A stretch of 64,000 bases of DNA from Solimonas aquatica (GCF_900111015.1 NZ_FOFS01000002.1:248001-312000); one strand, 5' to 3'. Counted from the first letter of the stretch, positions 16,859 to 25,282 are shown. Notes: a model not told the origin generated them from the sequence alone. A program made the numbers and translations.

Positions 16859-17179
16859 TGCGTTCGCAAGACGCGGAACTGGCGATGTGTGCGTTTCGGA
16901 TTGGAAATTGTTGTGTTGTGAATGAGATAGGGCTGCGGGCATGGGGCGAAGCCGGGAAGGATGGCAATGCGCATGGTTTTTGCGTCAACTCGCCAGAAGC
17001 TTCAATCGACGGAATCATGGCGGGAAGAAATCTGCCTGTGAGTTAGACGTCGGAACTCGCGGCCCATCGTATGGCGCCGCCCGTAAATGCTGGTCGCCTC
17101 AGGCGACCTTATGTTGATTGCCACAAGCGCTGCCTTTTTGCGGCGGCGTCACTGTTTATTGAACGTAAAGGGATAATTT
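16859..17179 (+). other. Intergenic region before the sugar-acid cassette
   Basis: These 321 bases hold no gene I can support. A short hairpin, GGTCGCC (17092-17098) with GGCGACC (17102-17108), sits about 70 nt before the next start. It has no T tract. A promoter for the following seven-gene cassette would be expected here, but I see no convincing -35/-10 pair. Confidence 0.5.
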
Positions 17180-18214
17180 GTGTTGAAAATCGGGGTGGTC
17201 GGATTTGGCAAGATGGGCAGGATCCGTGCTGATTCTGTCAAGGGTCATGCCGATGTGAAGGTGACGAAAGTCTTTGATTCCTATGACACGAGCCCGTGCG
17301 AGTATCAAAGGGCGGCCACCGCCCAGGAAATCATTGACGACCCCGACATCGACGCGGTCTTCGTCTGTCTTCCCAATCACCTCAACAAGGACACGACGAT
17401 CAGCGCACTGCGCGCGGGCAAGCATGTCTTCTGCGAAAAGCCGCCGGCATTCAATGCCGCAGAGGTGCGGGAGATTCAGGCGGCCGAAATCGCCGCCGGC
17501 AAGGTGCTGATGTACGGCTTCAACCACCGGCATCATGACGCCGTGGTGAAAATGCACGAGCTGATCCGCTCGGGCAGGTACGGAAAAATTCTCTGGATGC
17601 GCGGCCGCTACGGCAAGAGCGTCGACAACAATTACCTGAACACCTGGCGCGCCAATCAGAAGCTGGCCGGCGGCGGTATCCTGATCGACCAGGGCATCCA
17701 CATGCTGGATCTGTTCCTGTATCTCTCCAAGGGCAGCTTCGACGAAATCCACGCGCTGGTTTCGAGCCGCTACTGGAATATCGCGGATGTGGAAGACAAT
17801 GTCTTCGCCATCATGCGCGACTCCAACACGGGCGTCGAAGCTTCACTGCACTCCACGATGACGCAGTGGCGACACCTGTTTTCGATCGAGGTGTTCCTTG
17901 AGCGCGGCTACATGGTGCTCAACGGTCTGAAGACGTCCTCCAACAGCTATGGCGACGAAGAATTGACGGTGGCGCTCAATCGCTCCACTGCGCCGGCCGC
18001 CACCTGGGAGGACGAAGAGCGCTTCAAGTACCACACCGACAACTCGTGGGACCGCGAGGCCGATGCCTTTTTGCATGCGATCACCGGCGGCCAGGGCGCC
18101 ACCATTGGCACCTCTGAGCAGGCGCTGCAGGTCATGGATGTGATTGATCGCATCTACAGCAACAAACGACGTGAGTCATCTCAGTTGTACGACACCCTGA
18201 ACGGAGGGCGGTAA
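17180..18214 (+). CDS. Gfo/Idh/MocA-family oxidoreductase (344 aa)
   Basis: This is an NAD(P)-dependent sugar dehydrogenase-type enzyme. The start is GTG 17180, behind AAAGGGA at 17167-17173. The N-terminal Rossmann motif is IGVVGFGKMGRIRA, followed by DAVFVCLPNHLNKDTTISAL and the family signature EKPP (about 90). The C-terminal beta/alpha domain has GGGILIDQGIHMLDL, with the Asp and His of the usual catalytic site. The family oxidises or reduces sugars and sugar acids, often on nucleotide sugars or cyclitols. It is the first gene of a tight plus-strand cassette; the next gene starts two bases after its stop codon. The substrate cannot be inferred from sequence. Confidence 0.9.
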   Translation: MLKIGVVGFGKMGRIRADSVKGHADVKVTKVFDSYDTSPCEYQRAATAQEIIDDPDIDAVFVCLPNHLNKDTTISALRAGKHVFCEKPPAFNAAEVREIQAAEIAAGKVLMYGFNHRHHDAVVKMHELIRSGRYGKILWMRGRYGKSVDNNYLNTWRANQKLAGGGILIDQGIHMLDLFLYLSKGSFDEIHALVSSRYWNIADVEDNVFAIMRDSNTGVEASLHSTMTQWRHLFSIEVFLERGYMVLNGLKTSSNSYGDEELTVALNRSTAPAATWEDEERFKYHTDNSWDREADAFLHAITGGQGATIGTSEQALQVMDVIDRIYSNKRRESSQLYDTLNGGR

Positions 18215-18216
18215 AG

Positions 18217-18795
18217 ATGAATAGTGAAGCCGGCACCAACTGGAACCTGTGGCTTGACGACTACTACCGTCGTTATGCGCCGGTCACGCAATCCAAGGAA
18301 GTGTACGAGAGCCTGATCAAGTTTCGTGATCTGGCCCTGGCGGTCAAGGCCAGCAAGAGCAAGCTGATGATGGGCGGCAATGGCGCCAGCGCGTCGATCG
18401 CTGCGCACGGCGCGGTCGATTTCACCAAGCAGGCCAAGGTGACCTCGCTGACCTTCAGCGACGCCAACCTGATCACCTGCTTCGCCAATGACTATGGCTA
18501 CGACAACTGGCTGGCGCGTGCTTTCGAGCACTACGGCCGCCCGGGTGACGCTGCGGTGCTGATCTCCGTGTCCGGCAAGTCGCCGAGCGTGGTGCGTGCG
18601 GCGGAATACGCGCGAGAGCAGAAGATGCCGGTGGTGACCTTTACCGGCAAGTCGGCGGACAACCCGCTGCGCAAGCTCGGTGACATCAACTTCTTCATCG
18701 ACTCGGCGGCGTACAACGTCGTGGAGTGCATTCACATGATCTGGTTGACCACGGTGGTGGATATGGTCGTGGGGCGCGCCGAGTATTCCGTCTGA
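18217..18795 (+). CDS. SIS-domain sugar-phosphate isomerase, GmhA-like (192 aa)
   Basis: GGAGG at 18203-18207 lies within the end of the preceding gene and places the start at ATG 18217. The protein is one SIS domain: MMGGNGASASIAAHGAVDF, which is the phosphosugar-binding GNGASA loop of GmhA-type isomerases, then FANDYGYDNWLARAFE and the second loop VLISVSGKSPSVVRAA. Length and layout match phosphoheptose isomerases (sedoheptulose 7-phosphate to heptose 7-phosphate). With the phosphatase that follows, it could make a dephosphorylated aldose or ketose for the cassette. No HldE- or GmhB-like gene is nearby, so a dedicated rather than LPS-core heptose route is more likely. Confidence 0.88.
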   Translation: MNSEAGTNWNLWLDDYYRRYAPVTQSKEVYESLIKFRDLALAVKASKSKLMMGGNGASASIAAHGAVDFTKQAKVTSLTFSDANLITCFANDYGYDNWLARAFEHYGRPGDAAVLISVSGKSPSVVRAAEYAREQKMPVVTFTGKSADNPLRKLGDINFFIDSAAYNVVECIHMIWLTTVVDMVVGRAEYSV

Positions 18796-18821
18796 TCGAC
18801 GTTCAACCACAGTCCGTTCAC

Positions 18822-19601
18822 ATGTCATCACCAGTGGAAGCACCCCTGCCGTTGGGTAAAACGGTTGCCGATCTGCGCGCTGCGGCCTTCATTGCCGGTC
18901 GGGCCGCGATCGCCAGCCGCACGATTCTGGTCGAAGGCTTCCGTCAGGCTATCGCGCCGCGCTCCCAGGAGGGACGCGATATCAAGCTGGAAGCGGATCA
19001 CGCTTCTGAAAAGCTGATTGTCGCGGCTTTGCGCGAGCACTCGCCCTATCCGATTCTGTCTGAAGAATCCGGCTGGGTCGGCGAGCCGGATCCGGACGGA
19101 TATCACTGGGTGGTCGATCCTCTGGATGGCAGCTTCAACTACCACCGCGGCGTGCCGCTGTGCGCAACGGCTGTTGCCTTCTGCTACGGGCGTCAGCCGC
19201 TGGTGGGCGCGATCTGCGATTTTCTGCGTGACGAGACCTTCTGTGGCGGGCCGCACATCGGCCTGGAAATCAACGGCCGCAAGGTGGAGCTGAAGAAGCC
19301 GCAGCCGCAGATCATCGCCACCGGATTTCCGGTTCGTGGTGATTTCTCCACCAAAGGCATGCAGTCTTTCGCCACGCTGATCGCGGACTGGAAAAAAGTG
19401 CGCATGATCGGTTCCGCTGCACTGTCTCTGGCCTGGGTGGCGGTCGATCGCTTCGACGGCTACAGCGAAAACGGGATCATGTGGTGGGATGTGGCGGCTG
19501 GCCTCGCGCTTGCCGGCGCTGCGGGACTGGCCGCACGGGCCGAAGGGCCCTCCATCATGGAGCCGCTCAATGTGTATGTGGCCAGAGGTTCTCAGTCGTG
19601 A
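18822..19601 (+). CDS. Inositol-monophosphatase-family sugar phosphatase (259 aa)
   Basis: ATG 18822 starts the conserved region; longer in-frame extensions run back into the SIS gene and have no family similarity. Metal-site motifs are present: ILSEESGW (Glu for metal 1), WVVDPLDGSFNYHRGVPL (the DPLDGT-type motif with Ser in place of Thr) and WWDVAAGLALAGAAG near the C-terminus (WDxAAG). The family hydrolyses phosphomonoesters of inositol, histidinol, nucleotides or sugars. It lies 26 nt after the isomerase gene and overlaps the next gene by four bases, so it probably dephosphorylates a cassette intermediate. Confidence 0.9.
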   Translation: MSSPVEAPLPLGKTVADLRAAAFIAGRAAIASRTILVEGFRQAIAPRSQEGRDIKLEADHASEKLIVAALREHSPYPILSEESGWVGEPDPDGYHWVVDPLDGSFNYHRGVPLCATAVAFCYGRQPLVGAICDFLRDETFCGGPHIGLEINGRKVELKKPQPQIIATGFPVRGDFSTKGMQSFATLIADWKKVRMIGSAALSLAWVAVDRFDGYSENGIMWWDVAAGLALAGAAGLAARAEGPSIMEPLNVYVARGSQS

Positions 19602-20392
19602 CGGTGCAGCAGCAAGTGGCTGCGCGCGAAGCGCAACTCGCCCAGGACATCCTGGCCACTTATTTTTCGCCGACGGCGCTGCAACCGTCGCCTGAACTGC
19701 TGCCGGATTCTCTGGAGAGCGCGGAGCGGGTTCAGGACCGGATCGTGGCGGGGATCGGCGAGCTGGGCGCCTGGAAGCTGGGCGCCAGCACCCCGGCGGT
19801 GCGCCAGAAAAATGGTTTTGACCGGATTTTCTTCGGCGCCCTGCCGCAAGCCGTGGTGCTGGATGCGCGTGAGCGCAGTGTGCTCGAGGGCGCGCGCTTT
19901 ACCGGCGTGGAGTCGGAATTCGGTTTCCGTTTCGGGCGCGACCTGCCGCCCCGGTCTGAGCCTTACTCGGCGCAAGAGGTGCTGGCGGCGATTGCTGAAG
20001 TGCTCCCCACGCTGGAGGTGCCGGGCAGCCGCTTCACCGCCATCGGCGTGCATGGGCCCTTCGGCCTGGTGGCCGACAATGGCGCTTCCGGTTTTCTGAT
20101 TCATGGCTCCGGCCAGGCGCAGTTTGATCCTGCGGAGCTTCTGGATACCGAAGTCGTGCTGGAGATCGATGGCCAGATCATTGCCCGCGGCACCGGCAGC
20201 GAAATCATCGATGGTCCTTTCGGCTCGCTGGTGCAGTTCGTCAATCTGGCCACAGGCAGGGGCTATACTCTGCGCCGAAATCAGCTCGTGGCAACCGGCA
20301 GCTGCACGGCCTATAACCTCGTCCCGCGAGGTTCGCAGGCAAAAGCGACTTTCGGTCGGTTCGGTTCGGTTGCCGTTTCTTTTGCAAACTAA
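19598..20392 (+). CDS. FAH/MhpD-superfamily hydratase or decarboxylase-like enzyme (264 aa)
   Basis: Start GTG 19598 overlaps the preceding stop (GTGA), with AGAGG at 19584-19588. It resembles 2-keto-4-pentenoate hydratases and related fumarylacetoacetate-hydrolase-fold enzymes: AWKLGASTPAVRQKNG near the N-terminus, FTGVESEFGFRFGRDLPP (the acidic metal-site residues in VESEFGF), and a C-terminal ARGTGSEIIDGPFGSLVQFV stretch. Family members hydrate, decarboxylate, isomerise or cleave 2-keto acids using Mg2+. In a glycan cassette this is unusual, since such enzymes are usually catabolic. Here it may act on a 2-keto-3-deoxy sugar acid. Confidence 0.8.
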   Translation: MTVQQQVAAREAQLAQDILATYFSPTALQPSPELLPDSLESAERVQDRIVAGIGELGAWKLGASTPAVRQKNGFDRIFFGALPQAVVLDARERSVLEGARFTGVESEFGFRFGRDLPPRSEPYSAQEVLAAIAEVLPTLEVPGSRFTAIGVHGPFGLVADNGASGFLIHGSGQAQFDPAELLDTEVVLEIDGQIIARGTGSEIIDGPFGSLVQFVNLATGRGYTLRRNQLVATGSCTAYNLVPRGSQAKATFGRFGSVAVSFAN

Positions 20393-20400
20393 CTGCTCAC

Positions 20401-21360
20401 ATGATTAAGCCCAAGCGCGTTGCTGTGCTGTCCCGGTCCTTTTCGCGTCACCCCACCTTGCGGGCCGAGCTGATGCAGCTGTACCCGGATGTAACGTTCA
20501 ACGACACCGGGCGCACGCTGGAGGGCGAGGAAATCATCGCCTTCCTCAAGGGACACGACGGTGCCGTCGTGGCATTGGAAAAAGTCACGGAAAGTCTGCT
20601 CAAGGCAGTGCCCGAGCTGCGCATCATCGGCAAGTACGGTGTGGGCCTGGACAATGTGGATCTGCACGCGGCCTCGCGGCTGGGCGTGAAGATTGGCTGG
20701 AAGGGCGGCGTCAACCGTCGCTCGGTTTCCGAGCTGGCGATCGGTTTGATGTTGTCGCTACTGCGACTGATTCCTCAGACCAGCAAGGAAGTCCGTGATG
20801 GAATCTGGCGACAGACCTTGGGGCGTCAGCTGTCGGATCGCGTGGTGGGCGTGGTCGGTTGTGGTCATGTCGGCAAGGACCTGATTCAACTGCTCAAGCC
20901 GTTTGGCTGTCGCGTGCTTGCACACGATATCCGCGACTTCTCGGAGTTCTACGCCGAGCATGGCGTGACGTCCTGCGATCTCGATACCCTGCTCAAGGAG
21001 GCCGATGTCGTGACGCTGCATCTGCCACTGACCAGCAACACCCGCAATCTCCTGGATGAGCGGCGCCTGGGCTTGATGCGCAGCGACGCCATTCTGGTGA
21101 ATACCGCACGCGGCGGACTGGTGGATGAGGCGGTGCTCAAGAAGATGCTGATCGAGGGCAAGCTGGCCGGCGCGGGCTTCGACGTCTTTGCCAAGGAACC
21201 GCCCACGGACACCGAACTGATCAATCTGCCGAACTTCATTGCGATTCCGCACATCGGTGGCAGTGCCGCTGAAGCGGTTCTGGCGATGGGGCGGGCGGCG
21301 ATCGAAGGGCTGGCCAACGCCACCGATCCGCTGGATCACATTCCGGACTGGGCCCGGTAA
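20401..21360 (+). CDS. D-2-hydroxyacid dehydrogenase, SerA-like (319 aa)
   Basis: This is an NAD-dependent D-isomer hydroxyacid dehydrogenase. The nucleotide-binding loop GVVGCGHVGKDLIQLLKPFG is at about 148, the catalytic Arg is in VNTARGGLVDE (about 235), a Glu follows in FAKEPP, and the catalytic His is in PHIGGSAAEA (about 283). At 319 residues it lacks the C-terminal ACT domain of full-length SerA, so it matches the short phosphoglycerate-dehydrogenase-like form and may not be serine-regulated. It lies eight bases after the FAH-like gene, and no Shine-Dalgarno is evident. It probably interconverts a 2-keto acid and a D-2-hydroxy acid in the cassette. Confidence 0.9.
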   Translation: MIKPKRVAVLSRSFSRHPTLRAELMQLYPDVTFNDTGRTLEGEEIIAFLKGHDGAVVALEKVTESLLKAVPELRIIGKYGVGLDNVDLHAASRLGVKIGWKGGVNRRSVSELAIGLMLSLLRLIPQTSKEVRDGIWRQTLGRQLSDRVVGVVGCGHVGKDLIQLLKPFGCRVLAHDIRDFSEFYAEHGVTSCDLDTLLKEADVVTLHLPLTSNTRNLLDERRLGLMRSDAILVNTARGGLVDEAVLKKMLIEGKLAGAGFDVFAKEPPTDTELINLPNFIAIPHIGGSAAEAVLAMGRAAIEGLANATDPLDHIPDWAR

Positions 21361-21437
21361 TCTGGGGACGAATGAACGTCGCAGCTTGATGTAGGCGGCG
21401 GTTGAGGCATCAGTCAGAAGAAATTGAGGCGAAGAGT

Positions 21438-22109
21438 ATGGCAAACGTAGCAATGATCCCGGCCCGCATGGGCAGTCAAAGGCTCAAGCAGAAGAATCTT
21501 CTGCCGCTGGCCGGCGAACCTCTGATCGTGCATGCGATCCGCAAATGCAAGGCAGCGGGCGTGTTCGATGAGGTCTGGGTGAATTCGGAGAGCGAGGTTT
21601 TCGGCGAAATTGCGCGCAGCGAAGGCGTGGGTTTTCACAAGCGCCCGGAGCACCTGGGCAATAACGTGGCGACCAGCGAACAGTTCGTTGCCGAGTTTCT
21701 GGAAAAGCATCCCTGTGATCGTCTGTTTCAAGTGCATTCCATTGCCCCGCTGCTGACTACGGAAGAAGTGAAGGCCTTCGTTCAGGCGATGGCGGCCGAG
21801 CCCGACGATGTGCGCCTCAGCGTGGTCGACGAGCAGCTGGAGTGTGTGTACGACGGCAAGCCGATCAATTTCAGCTTCGAGCGCAAGACCAACTCGCAGG
21901 ATCAGCTGCCCGTGCGCCGCATCGTCTGGGCGATCACCGGCTGGCGCCGCGCCACCTATCTGGCTGCCGTGCAGGCAGGTGCCTGCGCCAGTTATGCGGG
22001 CAAGATCGGGTATCACCCGGTGAGCCGTCTCGCCGGACATGTCATCAAGACTGCGGAGGATCTGGCGATCGCCGCAGCCTTGTATCCGATCGTGCATTCC
22101 GCGAGCTAG
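21438..22109 (+). CDS. CMP-sugar (acylneuraminate/Kdo-type) cytidylyltransferase (223 aa)
   Basis: It activates an acidic sugar with CTP to CMP-sugar and PPi. The N-terminal motif IPARMGSQRLKQKNLLPLAG is the CTP-binding P-loop-like signature of NeuA/KdsB enzymes. VWVNSESEVFGEIARSEG and FQVHSIAPLLTTEEVKAFV, the region facing the CTP ribose, follow. ATG 21438, with GAGGCG just upstream, is chosen over TTG 21402. At 223 residues it is a normal single-domain enzyme. The substrate is not given by sequence: NeuB- and KdsA-type synthases are absent from the window, so neither sialic acid nor Kdo is directly supported. Confidence 0.88.
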   Translation: MANVAMIPARMGSQRLKQKNLLPLAGEPLIVHAIRKCKAAGVFDEVWVNSESEVFGEIARSEGVGFHKRPEHLGNNVATSEQFVAEFLEKHPCDRLFQVHSIAPLLTTEEVKAFVQAMAAEPDDVRLSVVDEQLECVYDGKPINFSFERKTNSQDQLPVRRIVWAITGWRRATYLAAVQAGACASYAGKIGYHPVSRLAGHVIKTAEDLAIAAALYPIVHSAS

Positions 22110-22190
22110 TGCTATCGGCTTATAGGCGCATATTTTGCCTGCCAATGAACGGGACATCCGATGGATACACCAAAGCGATGAGTGCCGTAC

Positions 22191-22214
22191 GTGCCTCCCG
22201 TGGCACATTTTTTT
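22191..22214 (+). terminator. Possible weak terminator after the cytidylyltransferase gene
   Basis: GTGCC (22191-22195) pairs with GGCAC (22202-22206) across a six-base loop and is followed by A and seven T residues (22208-22214). The five-pair stem is short, so termination may be partial. It lies 82 nt after the cytidylyltransferase stop. Confidence 0.4.
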
Positions 22215-22329
22215 GTTTTCGGACCCGGGCTTTTTCAGGGTTCTCTTTCCCCCACAACTTGGCATTGGATGAGGTTCCGGGCGCGGGTCTGTCCAGCCAA
22301 GGGCTACGTAGAAAATCGATGAGGTAAAC

Positions 22330-23157
22330 ATGCACCCGACTACACGAAAGCTGTTTCCGCTGCTGACCGATCCGAAAAAATCCATCAAGGAAAAACTTGA
22401 TGGGCTGCAGGGAGCCTACGAGGGTCAGACCGTCTTCATCCTGGCCTGTGGACCTTCGCTGTCCGAATACTCGCCTGAGAAGTTGAGCGAGCTGATGAAG
22501 GACCAGTGCGTCATGGTCATCAAGCAGGCCCTTGATTTTGTCAACGGCGTGTCCGATTTTCTGCTGCTGAACAGCTGGAACTTCCGGCGCTACGATTTCA
22601 CGGGCGAGCGTCCCGTCGTGATCAAGGAACATGGCCCCAAGGATCCTCCGGTATTCCTGGGCTCCGACATCGAGCTGGAGGTGCCCACGCCTTCGGACCT
22701 GCAGGATCAGCTCGCGCTGTCCAAGCGTTTTGACGACTACACCTTTGAGAAGTCGCCGCTGCGGCCCTGGGGGCCCGGCGTTCTGTATGAAATCGGCTTC
22801 TATCTGGCCTATCACATGCGGGTGAAGAAGATCGTCACCCTGGGCTGGGATGTCGGCGTGAAGAACTCGCCGCAGATGCCGCATTTCTATGACACGACCT
22901 CCCCGGAGGTCGCAAGGATTCTGAAGCGGGCCAAGGCCATCGACGACGTGGCCGAAAGAAATAAGATGTTGCACGAAGCCGGCGTGACTTATAACCGGCC
23001 CAAAATCATTCCGGAGGAGGTTGATGTCTGTGCGGGAGTGTCGGGGGACTGGTACGACTGGTTGAAGCTGCAGGGAATCGAACTGAAGGCTTGCTCATCG
23101 CAATCCATGATTGCAGAACGTATTCCCCGTACGCGAATTGAAAACGAACTGCCGTAA
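22330..23157 (+). CDS. GT42/DUF115-like protein, candidate CMP-sugar glycosyltransferase (275 aa)
   Basis: GAGG at 22321-22324 supports ATG 22330. The N-terminal core TVFILACGPSLSEYSPEKL matches the GxGPSL loop shared by DUF115 proteins and CST-type (GT42) sialyltransferases. The next strand-loop pairs, VMVIKQALDFVNGVSDFLLL and a GPGVLYEIGFYLAYHMRVKK helix followed by IVTLGWDVG, fit the same fold, in which CMP-Neu5Ac binds. It lies directly after a CMP-sugar synthetase gene, which makes a CMP-sugar-dependent transferase the best guess. Similarity is at fold-motif level only; a DUF115 protein of other function remains possible. Confidence 0.6.
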   Translation: MHPTTRKLFPLLTDPKKSIKEKLDGLQGAYEGQTVFILACGPSLSEYSPEKLSELMKDQCVMVIKQALDFVNGVSDFLLLNSWNFRRYDFTGERPVVIKEHGPKDPPVFLGSDIELEVPTPSDLQDQLALSKRFDDYTFEKSPLRPWGPGVLYEIGFYLAYHMRVKKIVTLGWDVGVKNSPQMPHFYDTTSPEVARILKRAKAIDDVAERNKMLHEAGVTYNRPKIIPEEVDVCAGVSGDWYDWLKLQGIELKACSSQSMIAERIPRTRIENELP

Positions 23158-23259
23158 GCCGCGGTACTGACTGCCGTCAGCACGTGGACCAAGGCTTCAA
23201 ACCGACACACCGTTCAGCGTCTCGTTCATTCACCTCACCTTATTGAGAGGAGCTCCCCC

Positions 23260-24066
23260 ATGGCATCCGTAGCCACTGCTTCCAACACTCAACCCTCCGC
23301 TGCCGAAACCTATTTCAAGAAGGGTTTCAATTCCGTTCCTGGATGGGCCGTCAACAATTCCCTGCGTCTGGTCCGCTGCCTGGACGCCGTGCAGCGCGCC
23401 GACGACGAGCGTGGCGGCGTGGGCAAGCTGGGCATCCAGCACGGCAAGCTGTTCATCTCGCTGGCGCATCTCTCGCGTCCCGGTGAGCCCAAGGTGGCAA
23501 TCAATGTCTTCGGCAGTTCCGAGAAGTCGGCGCCGGGCAGCGCGGCGATCGAGAAGCAGGGCTTTCTCGATAACTTCCGCAATCACTACGGCGCCACCGA
23601 CGATCTCCATCTGATCGAAGAGTCCGTGGCGGATGTGCAGCCCGCCAAGCTGATCAAGAAGGTTGGCGGCAAGCTGCGTCTGTTCAGCGTCGATTGCGGC
23701 TCCAGCTCGGCGCAAGTGACGGCTGGCCTTGAACTCGCGGAGAAGGTTCTCAGCGAACGCGGCTTCGTGATCTTGAGCGAGGTGTTCAACGACTGGTGGC
23801 CGGGCGTGTCCTCGGGCGTCATTGCTTACCTGCAGAACGGGACGTCGAAGCTGGTGCCCTGCGCCATTGCCGGAACGATGATGGCTTTCTGCTTCGAGAG
23901 CTATCTTCAGCGGGCGCAGCAGGAACTCAAGTCCATCCTGAGCTCTTCCGGCCGCCGTCAGAAGTGCGGCGTGGTCAACGTGTATTTCAAGGACGCCGAC
24001 TGGCTGGAGAAGCCTGTTACCTGCATCCGCTTCCACGACAACAAGCCCGCGGTCAAGGCCAGTTGA
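23260..24066 (+). CDS. Methyltransf_24-like protein with degenerate SAM-site motifs (268 aa)
   Basis: AGAGGAG at 23246-23252 supports ATG 23260. The layout follows class I methyltransferases found in glycan loci: residues 55-65 KLGIQHGKLF (usual E-I-G-V-x-H-G-K), then PKVAINVFG (usual AIDVF), SVDCGSSSAQ at about 142 (usual SIDGGH), and FNDWWPGVSSGVIAYL at about 178 (usual FNPHWPGVSEG). The acidic residue of motif I, the Asp that binds SAM ribose and the His after DGG are all replaced. The fold is probably intact, but catalysis is doubtful. It may be a structural or regulatory relative of an active enzyme. Confidence 0.65.
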   Translation: MASVATASNTQPSAAETYFKKGFNSVPGWAVNNSLRLVRCLDAVQRADDERGGVGKLGIQHGKLFISLAHLSRPGEPKVAINVFGSSEKSAPGSAAIEKQGFLDNFRNHYGATDDLHLIEESVADVQPAKLIKKVGGKLRLFSVDCGSSSAQVTAGLELAEKVLSERGFVILSEVFNDWWPGVSSGVIAYLQNGTSKLVPCAIAGTMMAFCFESYLQRAQQELKSILSSSGRRQKCGVVNVYFKDADWLEKPVTCIRFHDNKPAVKAS

Positions 24067-24109
24067 GCGGCGGAACTGGCAAGACAGAGCACTGCGAAGG
24101 TAAAGATCG

Positions 24110-25033
24110 ATGTCCAACAAGAAAAAGCAAAAGCAGCAGAGCGTTGCGCGTAGCAGCAGTCCTGTGACCGCGCCGGCGGCTGTCCCCGCCGCCGCCAGCA
24201 CACCCGCCAAGAGCAGCACTGCCGATCTGGGCGAGCGATTCAACGCACTCAGCGCCAGCTTCGACGCGACGGCTGCGCAGCGCAAGCTGGAATTCATCCG
24301 CATCCTGCGCTCCCTGCGCTGGTACCTGAGCGCCGGCCGCCAGGATGCTTTCTTTGAAGCTGCGAACCAGTACATCCAGGCGCCGGACGTCGACCCCTGG
24401 GATTTCATCCTGCGCCAGCTGCTGACTGACGCCGACCTGCACCTGAGCGGGCGCATCTTCCGCATTGCGGGACTCAAGCCTCTGCCGGCGCTCATGGAGT
24501 CCTTGTTCGTACGTCTGGACTGCTTTTTCGAGTCCGCAGACGATGCGCCGCTCATCGTGGACGCCGGCGCCGGTATTGGCTTGTCCAGCTACTACTTCAA
24601 GCGTCTGAAGCCGCAGGCCCGGATTCGCGCTTTCGAGCCGAATCCGGCGTTGCGAGCGCTGCTGGAGCGGAACATCGCCCGCAACAAGCTGAGCGATATC
24701 CGTATCGAGCCGGAGGGTGAGGCTGCCGATATCCTGGACAGGGCGATCGATGAGCCGGTGGACATGCTGAGAATCGATCTGCACGGCGCGGAGAAGATTC
24801 TGAGCAGGCTGTCGGGCAAGCTGGGCCAGATCAAGCATGTGTTCTGCAAGTGCAACGATGTGACAGCCGAGTTTCCCAGCAACTCCACCAGGATCATCCG
24901 TATCCTCGAGGCGGCGGGCTTCGAAGTGCGTGTGGGCTTTTCGGCAGGTGTCGATGACCGGCAGACTTTGCGGCCCATCCAGCTGATCGGTTCGCCGCAG
25001 TCGGTGTCGATTTACGCGCGGCGCGGCGAGTAA
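24110..25033 (+). CDS. FkbM-family methyltransferase with low-complexity N-terminus (307 aa)
   Basis: The first ~45 residues are Lys/Gln then Ala/Pro/Ser-rich (MSNKKKQKQQ..., AAVPAAASTPAKSS). The SAM domain starts at about 148 with IVDAGAGIGLSSYYFKRL (motif I) and RAFEPNPALRALLERNI (motif II), and continues with MLRIDLHGAEKILSRL in place of the FkbM 'lKiDveGaE' block. FkbM enzymes methylate hydroxyls of sugars or polyketides. A helical domain at about 50-130 precedes the catalytic part. GAAGG lies about nine bases before the start. It follows the degenerate methyltransferase-like gene after 43 nt. Confidence 0.85.
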   Translation: MSNKKKQKQQSVARSSSPVTAPAAVPAAASTPAKSSTADLGERFNALSASFDATAAQRKLEFIRILRSLRWYLSAGRQDAFFEAANQYIQAPDVDPWDFILRQLLTDADLHLSGRIFRIAGLKPLPALMESLFVRLDCFFESADDAPLIVDAGAGIGLSSYYFKRLKPQARIRAFEPNPALRALLERNIARNKLSDIRIEPEGEAADILDRAIDEPVDMLRIDLHGAEKILSRLSGKLGQIKHVFCKCNDVTAEFPSNSTRIIRILEAAGFEVRVGFSAGVDDRQTLRPIQLIGSPQSVSIYARRGE

Positions 25034-25282
25034 AAGGGTTTGTGGCCGCGGCATCGAATGGCGGGGACTGTTCGTGCTGCGGCAGCCTTGCGGCTTGAAT
25101 GTTCTGGACGCAAGGCGCTGTCGTCTTTATTTGGGCATGTGATACCTGAGCTGCCTTTGGGGCTGGGAAGTTGAACAAAGGCCAGTTGAGGTGTCGGCAG
25201 TGGTTCATATCGCCATCAGGTGTCTGGCCTAGTGCATGCGCGCAACATTTTTTTGTTCGGCGGTAAACAAAGAGTAATGACA

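Noticed and set aside
16858-17046. 62-codon plus-strand frame before the sugar-acid cassette
   Set aside because: No ribosome-binding site, no plausible domain, starts at the previous stop.
17180-22109. Assignment of the cassette as a sialic-acid or Kdo pathway
   Set aside because: Neither NeuB nor KdsA is present; only the cytidylyltransferase is shared with those pathways.
22205-25257. The same 13-base string ACATTTTTTTGTT at 22205-22217 and 25245-25257
   Set aside because: Two copies of a T-run motif can arise by chance; the surrounding bases differ and only one has a stem before it.
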